The notes beneath the pieces are model-generated. The model did not search any database, was not told where the DNA came from, and saw only the letters and a list, made by a program, of their open reading frames with translations. The translations under genes were made by a program, and so were the position numbers. 63,623 bases of DNA from Marinobacter sp. (GTDB lineage Bacteria; Pseudomonadota; Gammaproteobacteria; Pseudomonadales; Oleiphilaceae), in assembly GCA_022014155.1 (NCBI GenBank), contig JAKLLS010000004.1, positions 1-63,623 of the forward strand, given 5' to 3'. Positions 9,746 through 18,763 of the stretch are shown one piece after another (the first letter of the stretch is position 1; each line of letters begins with the position of its first letter).

Positions 9746-10735
9746 ATGCGAAATGCCCCCCTGCGCACATGGCGCACCACTGGCAAAGCCGTGTCCCTGG
9801 CAGGACTGTCGTCGCTTCTGATGACGGGCTGCGAAGCCCCCCTGAACCTCGAAGCGGTTCGGGAGCAGTCGCAACAGGCTGTCAAACGGACAGACTTCTA
9901 CCAGGCAATGGCCCGCAACGAAAAGGTTATTGTTCTCGCTGGCAATAACGGCGTTGTGCTGGTGAGTTCCAACAACGGAGAGTCCTGGAGCCGGCAGACG
10001 CCGAGCTCAGACAGCTTCCTGGCACTGGACGTCTGCCCCGACAACAGCTTCATAGCACTGACCTTCGACAACAAAATATGGCACGGCGATGCCAGCGCTG
10101 AAGACTGGACAGCGCACCCCCTGCCCAGCCAGGAGCAGATGATGACTGCGGCCTGTGCCCCCGATGGGAGCTGGTGGGCCGCCGGCAGCTTCACCACCAT
10201 CCAGGGCAGCGCCGATCAGGGTGAGAGCTGGACTGAAACCTCCCTCAACGAGGACGCCATCCTCAACAACCTGCAGTTCGTCGATTCCAGCAAGGCCTTC
10301 GCCACGGGTGAATACGGCCTGGTGCTCACCACCGAAGACGGTGGCGACAACTGGGACTATGCCGGCTACCTGCCGGAGGAGTTCTATGCCCATGCCAGCC
10401 ACTTCCGCTCAGCGGAGGAGGGCTGGGTTGGCGGCCTTAACGGTTTTATCTACCACACCACCGACGGTGGCGAAAGCTGGGAGAAATCCCCCACCGGAAT
10501 CAATGCACCAATCTTCGGGTTTGTGTCCGGCGTCTCCGGTCTATACGCCCTGGCGGATAATGCGACCGTGCTGAGGCACGTCGATCAGTCCTGGCAGAAG
10601 GTTTCCACTTCCGACCAACCCCTGTATTTGCGCAGCGGCCTTTTGCTCACTGATCACCGGCTGCTCGCCGCAGGTGGTCGTGGCCTTCTGCTGAACCTTG
10701 AACTTCCCGCGGCCCTCTCGGCCAGCACTGACTGA
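9746..10735 (+). CDS. Ycf48/BNR-like beta-propeller lipoprotein
   Basis: Lipobox SLLMTGC; repeated GESW, TTEDGGDNWDYAG, TTDGGESWEKSPTG motifs. Confidence 0.82.
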   Translation: MRNAPLRTWRTTGKAVSLAGLSSLLMTGCEAPLNLEAVREQSQQAVKRTDFYQAMARNEKVIVLAGNNGVVLVSSNNGESWSRQTPSSDSFLALDVCPDNSFIALTFDNKIWHGDASAEDWTAHPLPSQEQMMTAACAPDGSWWAAGSFTTIQGSADQGESWTETSLNEDAILNNLQFVDSSKAFATGEYGLVLTTEDGGDNWDYAGYLPEEFYAHASHFRSAEEGWVGGLNGFIYHTTDGGESWEKSPTGINAPIFGFVSGVSGLYALADNATVLRHVDQSWQKVSTSDQPLYLRSGLLLTDHRLLAAGGRGLLLNLELPAALSASTD

Positions 10736-10746
10736 GGAACTCCGCC

Positions 10747-13212
10747 ATGCCTGGACTGCATCGCTTTACCCACCTCCTGCACCAGCTGGAGCTCTGGATT
10801 TTTAACAACCCGCGCAAGGTGTTGAGTGTTCTTGCCATTCTCACTCTGGCATTTGCACTACGCATTCCCGGACTGAAAATCTATACCGATTTTGCCGACC
10901 TTCTGCCGCAACAGCACCCCTACATTGAGCTGCACAACAGCATCAAGGACAGCTTTGGCGGTGCGAATGTTCTTACGGTCGGTATTGAGTTCGACGAAGG
11001 CGACATCTTTACCAATGAGAATCTCGCCAAGATAGACCGGATTACCCAGGCAGTGGACAGCCTCCCCGGGGTCAACCACAACCTGGTGTCGAGCGTGACT
11101 CACCGCAATTCCCGCAAGATCTGGCTGACGGAAGTCGGCAGCATCAACTCGGAGCCCTATTACGACTCCACCTCCGGCGAGTACTCACAGGCAGCACTGG
11201 CTGCCATGAAAGCCGATGTAGCGGCCAATCCACGAGTGTATGGGCCCCTGGTGTCTCCGGACATGAAGATGGCCCTGATCAAGGCGCAGTTGATTGAAGG
11301 CAAGCTGGATTACGAGAAAACGTTTGCACAGCTACAGGCACTGCGCAACACAGAGGAAAGTGTCGGCGTTGAAATCTACGCCACAGGGCAGCCAGTCCTC
11401 GTGGGCTGGGCCTACACCTACATGGAACAGATTCTCCAGATCTTTATTTTCACCGTGCTCACAATGTTGGCCTTGCTCGTTTTCCATTTCCGTAAGGCCT
11501 ACGGCGTTCTGATCCCCCTCGGTGGCGTTATGGTCTCCACGATCTGGGGCCTTGGGATCATCAGCCTGCTCGGCTACAACCTGGATCCACTTGGGCTGGT
11601 GATCCCCTTTTTGATTGCAGCCAGGGCCATGAGCCATGGCGTACAGCTTGTTGAACGCTACTACGCGGAAACCTGCGAATTGGGTAGTGGCCCCAAGGCC
11701 GCGAAAGCCACGTTCGACAGCCTGTTCCGTCCCGGCTCGCTGGGCGTTGTGTCCGATGCTATCGGCCTGTCTCTCATTGCCATTGGCTCCATTCCTCTGA
11801 ACACCCATCTGGGCATCTATGCCTCCCTGTGGGCCATCACCGTGGTATTCACCGTACTCATCGGCGTTCCCCTGCTGTTGTCCATTCTGCCGACGCCCAA
11901 GAACCCCGAGATCCGCGAAACCGCCTTGCGCCATATCGGCGCCAGTTGTTCACGCACGGTTACCCGACCCGGCGCGGCGAAAGTCATTCTGGGCACAGCC
12001 GCCGTTGCGATGGTCGCGGGACTTTTGGCGGCATCCAACGTGCAGATTGGTGACTCGGAGCCGGGCTCGCCCATCCTGTATCCCGATCACGATTACAACA
12101 TCTCGTCACGCATTGTGAACGACCGCTTTCCGGGCTCTGAAGAGCTCTACATCGTGGCGGAAACGGATGAAAAAGGAGGCCTGAAGCGTCCGGAAGTACT
12201 GGCCGCACTGTCAGATCTCCAATCCCATATGCTGCGGGACCCGGAAGTAGGTGGCAGCAAGGGCCTGCCTGATCTGGTCAAACAGGTTAATCGCCTGATG
12301 CACAATGACGACCCCCGCTGGTTCCAGATTCCTCACGATGCGGGCTACGTCGGCGGCCTGATGTTTACCTACATGGCATCCAGCCCGATTCCGGGGGCTC
12401 TCGATGAATTCAACGATACCGACGACCGCGTTGCCAACCTGGTGTTCTATTACAAAGACCGCCAGGGCGAAACCATCCGCCGGGCCATTCATATGGCGAA
12501 GGAATGGATCGCAGAGAATGGTGACAGCGTTGAGGGGCTTACCATCCGGCTCGCCGGTGGGACTCTTGGTGTTGCCGCCGCAATGAACGAATCAGCGTTT
12601 GAGACCAATGTAATCGTTCTGCCGCTGGTTTTTCTGCTGATTTTTGCTTTTGTCATGCTGTTCTACACCTCCCTGCACGCCGGTCTGATGATGCTGTTCG
12701 CGATGCTGTTCGCGACCACTCTCACCTACGCCTACATGGGCCTGAATGCGCTCAACATAGACATCAATACCGTGCCGGTGATTGCTGTCGGTATCGGTGT
12801 CGGCATCGATTACTCCATTTACATGATGGATCGGATCCGGGAGGAAATGGCCCGGCTGGGTAACCTCCGCGATGCCGTCCGACGCGCCATATCCACGACC
12901 GGCATGGCGATCAGTTTCACCGCACTCACACTGATGGCCGGCATCATTATGTGGGTCATCTTTTCAGACCTCCGATTCCAGTCGGATGCGGCATTGCTGC
13001 TGTGCGTCATGATCGTGATCAACGGCATCGCAGCCATGCTCCTTGTGCCCTCCTGGGTGCTGGTATTCAAGCCTCGCTTTGTGACGGATGTCTATGCCGA
13101 TGAAGACGGCATCCTGCATTCAGACAACCGTACGCCTACACCATCCCCATCATCTGCGCCTGAACAGCAAGAGGATGATGGATTCGTGCCGGGAGAGCCG
13201 TACCGGGCCTGA
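10747..13212 (+). CDS. RND-superfamily (MMPL/HpnN-like) transporter
   Basis: 821 aa; multi-TM; IDINTVPVIAVGIGVGIDYSIYMMDRIREE second-half RND motif; long periplasmic loops. Confidence 0.88.
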   Translation: MPGLHRFTHLLHQLELWIFNNPRKVLSVLAILTLAFALRIPGLKIYTDFADLLPQQHPYIELHNSIKDSFGGANVLTVGIEFDEGDIFTNENLAKIDRITQAVDSLPGVNHNLVSSVTHRNSRKIWLTEVGSINSEPYYDSTSGEYSQAALAAMKADVAANPRVYGPLVSPDMKMALIKAQLIEGKLDYEKTFAQLQALRNTEESVGVEIYATGQPVLVGWAYTYMEQILQIFIFTVLTMLALLVFHFRKAYGVLIPLGGVMVSTIWGLGIISLLGYNLDPLGLVIPFLIAARAMSHGVQLVERYYAETCELGSGPKAAKATFDSLFRPGSLGVVSDAIGLSLIAIGSIPLNTHLGIYASLWAITVVFTVLIGVPLLLSILPTPKNPEIRETALRHIGASCSRTVTRPGAAKVILGTAAVAMVAGLLAASNVQIGDSEPGSPILYPDHDYNISSRIVNDRFPGSEELYIVAETDEKGGLKRPEVLAALSDLQSHMLRDPEVGGSKGLPDLVKQVNRLMHNDDPRWFQIPHDAGYVGGLMFTYMASSPIPGALDEFNDTDDRVANLVFYYKDRQGETIRRAIHMAKEWIAENGDSVEGLTIRLAGGTLGVAAAMNESAFETNVIVLPLVFLLIFAFVMLFYTSLHAGLMMLFAMLFATTLTYAYMGLNALNIDINTVPVIAVGIGVGIDYSIYMMDRIREEMARLGNLRDAVRRAISTTGMAISFTALTLMAGIIMWVIFSDLRFQSDAALLLCVMIVINGIAAMLLVPSWVLVFKPRFVTDVYADEDGILHSDNRTPTPSPSSAPEQQEDDGFVPGEPYRA

Positions 13213-13255
13213 AAACCCGGTACGGAACTCCATCAAACCTGTAAGAGGACCTGCC

Positions 13256-15157
13256 ATGCAAACAACAATAAAAGGCCTGCGATTCTGGTGCCTTACCCTC
13301 GCGGGTAGTGCCAGCCTGGCGCTGATTCCCATAACCACGACCGTTGCAGCGGAGACCACCCGCGTCAACGGCTTTGCCGAGAACGCGACGTTTGTCAGGG
13401 ACGACATCGGCCTGTCGAAGTTCCGCAACACCCTACAACTTGAAGCCGAGAAAAGAGCCGGAGACGTCGGCATTTTCAGTAACGTTTCCGTTAATGCGAC
13501 CTTGCGTGGCACCTATGACGGTGTCTATGACCTCAACGATGATGAGTACGGTCGCAATGCCGGCGGCCCGATACAACTGGAGAACCGGGTAGCGGGCCCC
13601 AATGCCACCGTTCCCCATGGCGGTGGTCTGAAACTGCCCAATTCTTTTGATGAAGCCAATAACCCCAACGAAGGCATGATTGTGTTGGGCGAAAACCTTC
13701 ACGATACTGATGGCGGCGTTGGTTTTGGCGTTCCGGTCCGACCCTGTGATAAAGACGACAGGGGCTGTATTGACGGCTATCTGGATAAGGACTCCAATGA
13801 AATGCGGTTCCAGGAGTTCAATGACCGCGCCGACTTTATCCGCGAACTCTATGTGGATTTCGATTACAACTTCGACAATGGCGATATCCTGACGACCCGG
13901 CTGGGCAAACAGCAAGTCGTCTGGGGGCGCACCGACCTGTTCCGGGTTCTGGACGTTATCAACCCGGTGGATTTCTCACGCAACAATATCTATGCCGAAC
14001 TGGAGGACGTCCGGATTCCCATGTGGATTCTGCGGACCGACTACCGGATGGGCCCGACCGAGGTTTTCGACGGCCTCGCGTTTGACGATCTCAATTTCCA
14101 GCTGGTGTGGAACTTCGACAAGTTCCGTCCCCATGACATCGGCCAGTGTGGTCAGCCCAACGTCATCCTTGACGCTGGTTGCTTCTTCCGCGGCATGAAC
14201 AGTCTCTGGGAAAACGGCGGGACCGTGTCCAACTTTGCCAATGGCGAAATAGCCACCGACTTCGGTCCGGGACAAATTGGTATCCGCGAAGCCCACATGC
14301 CCAGCTGGAGCCTGGCGAATACCCAGGTCGGTCTGAAGATGGAAGGTGTCTACGGTGATCTCGGCTTCTCACTGAATGCCCTGACCTATCGCTCCCAGCT
14401 GCCGTCACTTCGGGGTGGAATCCCGGCCCAGAATGGCTTCACCGGCGAAACCGGCGTCTGGCCCAGTCTGATTGCCTTCGACATTCACTTTCCGAGGGTC
14501 AACCTGTTCGGCGGTTCCCTGGACTACTATGCCCAGGGCATCGATACCGTCTTCCGGGTTGAGACCGCCTATACCACCGGTGAGGAGTTTGCCAACACCC
14601 TGGAAGAAGACCTTTATTCTGAAAGCGATGTGGTCCGCTACGTAGTCGGCGCCGACAAGAATATCTTCATCCCCTTCCTCAACGAGCGTCAGGCGTTCCT
14701 GTTCTCGGGACAAATCTTCGGTCAACACATTCTGGAACACGAGCGTGAACAGCGTCTGCTGGGCGAGGCTGGCATGCCGGACTGGGAAGAAAACTGGATC
14801 GGTACTCTGCTGGTCAAAGGCTTTTACATGAACGGCCGCCTCAGCCCGCAGATCATTACCGCCCATGACTTCCGCGCAGGCGCCACTGCCATAGCACCGT
14901 CCATTGAATGGCTGGTCACCGACAACTTCCGCGTGACAGCAGGCGCCAACGTCAAAGTTGGCACCGGCGCACGCAAATTTGATGACTGCCGCACCTGCAA
15001 CCCGTGGGACCCATTCACTGCTGCCTACCCCGGACAGCCAGCCGGAGAATCGGCGGGTCTGGGCGGATATGAGCCACTGGGTCGCTTCCAGTCTGGCCCG
15101 ATCGGTATGGCACAAAAAGAAGACGAAATTCAGCTGACCATGCGTTACAGCTTCTGA
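13256..15157 (+). CDS. DUF1302 family outer-membrane protein
   Basis: Signal peptide MQTTIKGLRFWCLTLAGSASLALIPITTTVAAE; TRLGKQQVVWGRTDLFRVLDVINPVDFSRN; C-terminal aromatic F; start inward of the ORF-track start 13088. Confidence 0.85.
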   Translation: MQTTIKGLRFWCLTLAGSASLALIPITTTVAAETTRVNGFAENATFVRDDIGLSKFRNTLQLEAEKRAGDVGIFSNVSVNATLRGTYDGVYDLNDDEYGRNAGGPIQLENRVAGPNATVPHGGGLKLPNSFDEANNPNEGMIVLGENLHDTDGGVGFGVPVRPCDKDDRGCIDGYLDKDSNEMRFQEFNDRADFIRELYVDFDYNFDNGDILTTRLGKQQVVWGRTDLFRVLDVINPVDFSRNNIYAELEDVRIPMWILRTDYRMGPTEVFDGLAFDDLNFQLVWNFDKFRPHDIGQCGQPNVILDAGCFFRGMNSLWENGGTVSNFANGEIATDFGPGQIGIREAHMPSWSLANTQVGLKMEGVYGDLGFSLNALTYRSQLPSLRGGIPAQNGFTGETGVWPSLIAFDIHFPRVNLFGGSLDYYAQGIDTVFRVETAYTTGEEFANTLEEDLYSESDVVRYVVGADKNIFIPFLNERQAFLFSGQIFGQHILEHEREQRLLGEAGMPDWEENWIGTLLVKGFYMNGRLSPQIITAHDFRAGATAIAPSIEWLVTDNFRVTAGANVKVGTGARKFDDCRTCNPWDPFTAAYPGQPAGESAGLGGYEPLGRFQSGPIGMAQKEDEIQLTMRYSF

Positions 15158-15172
15158 TACAGGGGAAATAAC

Positions 15173-16501
15173 ATGACCAAGAGAACAGACAACACAGTCA
15201 CTCGCTTTCTGGCCGCGGGCCTGACGGCGGGCATCCTCTCTTCCGGTGCCTTTGCCGATGAAGGGATCATCAATCAGTCGTTCCATCCCTACGCGCAGGA
15301 CCTTCCATCCCATGAAGGTCTGAATGCAGGAATGACAATTGATCAATCCAATGTGTCCCAATTCAAGGATATTATTGATCCAGCGTTCTATGGCTTTATC
15401 GAGAACGGTTGGACCTCGATCACCGTTGGAGAAACTACCTCGTTTGATCTGCATCCCGCCTATGTGGACGCAACCCGCAACTCTCTCGGCAACGTTTCCC
15501 TGGGTGACCAGGTCGGTGAAATCAACGGCTGGAAAGCCGGCCGACCGTTCCCGCAGGAACCCGAGGCGGATGACCCGCGCGCCGGGGAAAAACTGGCCTG
15601 GAACTACAAGTACGGCTACAACTGGGGCGACAGTGCCGCTATTTACCCGTTCTACTGGAAGTACCGGGATATGGATTCAGGCAAAGTAGAGCGGACCATC
15701 AAGTTCAACTTCCACTTCCTGAACTACAAGGGCCGGGTGATTCAGGAACCAACACCGGAAATCACCCCCAACCCGTCCGACCTGTTCCGTGCCATCTACG
15801 TTCAGGTGCTGGACCCGGCCGACGTGCGTAATACCCAACTGCTGATCCACCGCGCTGCGGATGACCTCAAGCGGGACAACTCCTGGCTCTATCTGGGCTT
15901 CCAGCGCCGCGTACGCCGCCTGGCGACCGGACAGGTCACCGATGCGTTCCTCGGATCGGACCTGATGATCGAGGACTTTGAGGGCTACAACGGCCGCATC
16001 TCTGATATGGACTGGACCTACAAGGGTACCCGTTACATGTTGATGCCGTTCTACAACCACAACGAACTGGCGCTCGACCAGGAAACCCACAGTGACAGTG
16101 ACGGATACCAGGTGGTGGCGTTCAACGGCCAGGGCGGCTGCTTCCCGGATATTACCTGGCAGCTGCGCAAGGTTTATGAGGTTGAATCCGTGCCCGTCGA
16201 CGAAAGTCATCCACTTTCCAAGCGGGTTCACTACATGGATGCACAGACCTTCACCATTCCCCGCACAGTGTCTTACGACCGCAAGGGCAGCCTGTGGAAG
16301 ACCTTCACTATTGGCCAGGCCCATCCTGACCATCACCTGCCCAAGAACAAGGGCACCGGTGTCTCTATCGACGACAGCTTCAGCATGATCGATGTGCAGG
16401 CCAGCCACTGCACCACCGGCCAGTTCAAGGGCCAGGTTGATCCCGAGCTGTCACGCCCCAGTATGTTCAACGTTCAGCATCTCCGCGCAACCGGCAGTTA
16501 A
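15173..16501 (+). CDS. DUF1329 family (outer membrane lipoprotein-sorting-like) protein
   Basis: 442 aa with signal peptide; RRVRRLATGQVTDAFLGSDLMIEDFEGYNGRISDMDWTYKGTR; follows DUF1302 gene. Confidence 0.85.
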   Translation: MTKRTDNTVTRFLAAGLTAGILSSGAFADEGIINQSFHPYAQDLPSHEGLNAGMTIDQSNVSQFKDIIDPAFYGFIENGWTSITVGETTSFDLHPAYVDATRNSLGNVSLGDQVGEINGWKAGRPFPQEPEADDPRAGEKLAWNYKYGYNWGDSAAIYPFYWKYRDMDSGKVERTIKFNFHFLNYKGRVIQEPTPEITPNPSDLFRAIYVQVLDPADVRNTQLLIHRAADDLKRDNSWLYLGFQRRVRRLATGQVTDAFLGSDLMIEDFEGYNGRISDMDWTYKGTRYMLMPFYNHNELALDQETHSDSDGYQVVAFNGQGGCFPDITWQLRKVYEVESVPVDESHPLSKRVHYMDAQTFTIPRTVSYDRKGSLWKTFTIGQAHPDHHLPKNKGTGVSIDDSFSMIDVQASHCTTGQFKGQVDPELSRPSMFNVQHLRATGS

Positions 16502-16518
16502 GGCTGGTGCTACCCCTT

Positions 16519-16544
16519 GGGCCCGCTTTGCGGGCCCTTTTTTT
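16519..16544 (+). terminator. rho-independent terminator after DUF1329 gene
   Basis: GGGCCCGC-TTT-GCGGGCCC followed by TTTTTTT. Confidence 0.92.
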
Positions 16545-16564
16545 CATTTCGGAGGATGACCAAG

Positions 16565-18172
16565 ATGTCCCAATATGAGCATTTGCCCGACCCCCACCAG
16601 GCAGATGACCAGCTTCTTGTGCTGACCGACAGCAAAGGTGAAATCACCTACGCCAGCATGGCATTCTGCCGGTTGAGCGGTTTTTCTGAGGAGGAACTGA
16701 GAACCGGCTCGTTCAGCAGACTCAGACACCCCGGGATGCCCAAGGGGCCATTCAATGATCTCTGGGAAACCGTTGGCCGTGGCGAATCCTGGATGGGCAT
16801 GATCCGCAACCAGAAGGCCGATGGAACTGACTGGTGGCTAGACGCGTTTATCAGTCCCATTACAGACACCGATGGCACCGTACTTGAATACCAGGCGATT
16901 TACCGGCTACCTGATGCCGACACCATTCGGCGTACCGAACAGGTTTACCAGGCCCGCAGCAAAGGCCGACAGCCGTTGCTCCTGAGAATCCCCAGGTTTG
17001 CTCCAGCCACCCTGCAATGGCTGTCTGCCACCCTCTGTCTGGCCCCGTCTCTGACAGCAGGAATGGCTGGCAGGCCAGAACTGTCCGCCACCCTGTTTGT
17101 CCTGGGTAGCGCCGTTTCTTTTGCCGCCCTTTACGTTTTCAATCGTCCCCTGACACGGCTGTTCTATCGTTGTCGCGGCATAGTGAACCACCCGATCAAG
17201 CAACTGGTCTATACCGGCAATGCCGGTGTGGTGGGTCAGATCGAGCTTGCCATGCGGATGATGGAGGTTCGGCTCGAAGTCATGGTGGCCCGGATTCGCG
17301 ACAGTGGCCGCCAGATTGAAGACAATGTGCTTCGGGCCAACGGCTTGTTGCAGGGAAGTACCGATGCATCCGAACAGCAGCAATTGGCTCTGTCTACCGC
17401 GGCCACATCCATTGAGGAATTCACTGCAACCATCCGGGATGTTTCGGAAAATACCCAGCAGGCAGCTGCCCTCAGCACCCGCAACCGGGAATCCGGAGAG
17501 GACAGCGCCCGCTCTGCCGCAGCCGCCCTGGACAGTATTCACACGCTGGCGCATGAACTGGAGGAATCCAGCCGGATTGTGGCCAGGCTTGACCAGAACA
17601 GTCAGTCTATTGGCCGGATTCTGGATGTGATCGTTGCCATTGCGGAACAGACCAATCTGCTCGCCCTCAACGCAGCCATAGAAGCTGCCCGGGCCGGTGA
17701 AAGCGGGCGCGGATTTGCAGTGGTTGCCGACGAGGTCCGCTCCCTTGCCCAGCGAACCCAGGCATCCACAGACGAGATTCAGGAAATGATTACTGCTCTT
17801 CAGGAAGGCTCCCACCAGGTAGTAGAATCCATCGAAAAGGGCAAACAGCAGTCAGCCATCAGTGTTGAGCAGGTATCGGCCAGCGCCGACGCGATCAGGA
17901 ATATCGTGGCAGGCATCACTGAAAGCGACGGTCTCAATCAGCAGATCGCCGCCGCCAGCGAGCAGCAGAGCCAGACTGTATCGCAGCTTAACGAGGAAGT
18001 TCACGGCATCCATCAGCTTGCCATCAAAACAAGTGGGCAGCTTCTGGATACTGTCAAAGCAGGCGAGGCCGTTGGCTACCATTCAGGCCGACAGCAACTG
18101 GTGATAAGACACATCATGCCAGCCTCCGCCAAAGGCGTTCGCAAGGTGCAACAATGGGAAGACAGTCCATGA
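16565..18172 (+). CDS. PAS-domain methyl-accepting chemotaxis protein (Aer-like)
   Basis: [47 protein letters not shown] hairpin [39 protein letters not shown]; start with GGAGG RBS at 16551. Confidence 0.88.
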   Translation: MSQYEHLPDPHQADDQLLVLTDSKGEITYASMAFCRLSGFSEEELRTGSFSRLRHPGMPKGPFNDLWETVGRGESWMGMIRNQKADGTDWWLDAFISPITDTDGTVLEYQAIYRLPDADTIRRTEQVYQARSKGRQPLLLRIPRFAPATLQWLSATLCLAPSLTAGMAGRPELSATLFVLGSAVSFAALYVFNRPLTRLFYRCRGIVNHPIKQLVYTGNAGVVGQIELAMRMMEVRLEVMVARIRDSGRQIEDNVLRANGLLQGSTDASEQQQLALSTAATSIEEFTATIRDVSENTQQAAALSTRNRESGEDSARSAAAALDSIHTLAHELEESSRIVARLDQNSQSIGRILDVIVAIAEQTNLLALNAAIEAARAGESGRGFAVVADEVRSLAQRTQASTDEIQEMITALQEGSHQVVESIEKGKQQSAISVEQVSASADAIRNIVAGITESDGLNQQIAAASEQQSQTVSQLNEEVHGIHQLAIKTSGQLLDTVKAGEAVGYHSGRQQLVIRHIMPASAKGVRKVQQWEDSP

Positions 18173-18753
18173 CCGAGCATACACACGCCGAAACCACCTC
18201 GCCCCTGACCGTGGTGGTTTCCCGAAGGGTTAAAAAGGGTCAGGAGGCCGAGTTCGAGAAGCTGAGCAGCCAGATGACCGAAAGGGCATCCGCTTTCCCG
18301 GGTTACCTGGGCGCCGCCATGTTTCGCCCCTCGTCCGCAGACGACCCGGAATACCGCATTGTCTTCAAGTTCCGCGACCGGGACACCCTGACTGCCTGGG
18401 AAGAGTCCGCGGAAAGGGCGGAACTGCTGGAGCAGATTGAAAGCCTGCTGGTTCAGCCCAGCGAGCGGGAAGTCACCTCGGGCATTGTGACCTGGTTTAC
18501 CCTGCCCGGCCAGAACCCGGTAACGCCTCCCCCAAAATGGAAGATGACCATCGTCAGCTGGCTGGCGCTCTATCCGGCGGTCACCTTGGTGTTCGTGCTG
18601 TTCGGAGACTTGCTGGCCAGTGTACCCCTGCTGCTCAGGACACTGATCGTCACCGTTGTGGTCATGCTGTTGATGACCTATGTGCTGATGCCGCGAATGA
18701 CCCGCTGGTTCTCGTTCTGGCTGTTCCCCAAAAACAAGGGGCAAAGCCGCTGA
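18169..18753 (+). CDS. antibiotic biosynthesis monooxygenase (ABM)-domain membrane protein
   Basis: [59 protein letters not shown] plus C-terminal TM helices; ATGA overlap with the MCP stop. Confidence 0.8.
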   Translation: MTEHTHAETTSPLTVVVSRRVKKGQEAEFEKLSSQMTERASAFPGYLGAAMFRPSSADDPEYRIVFKFRDRDTLTAWEESAERAELLEQIESLLVQPSEREVTSGIVTWFTLPGQNPVTPPPKWKMTIVSWLALYPAVTLVFVLFGDLLASVPLLLRTLIVTVVVMLLMTYVLMPRMTRWFSFWLFPKNKGQSR

Positions 18754-18763
18754 CCAGGCAGTT

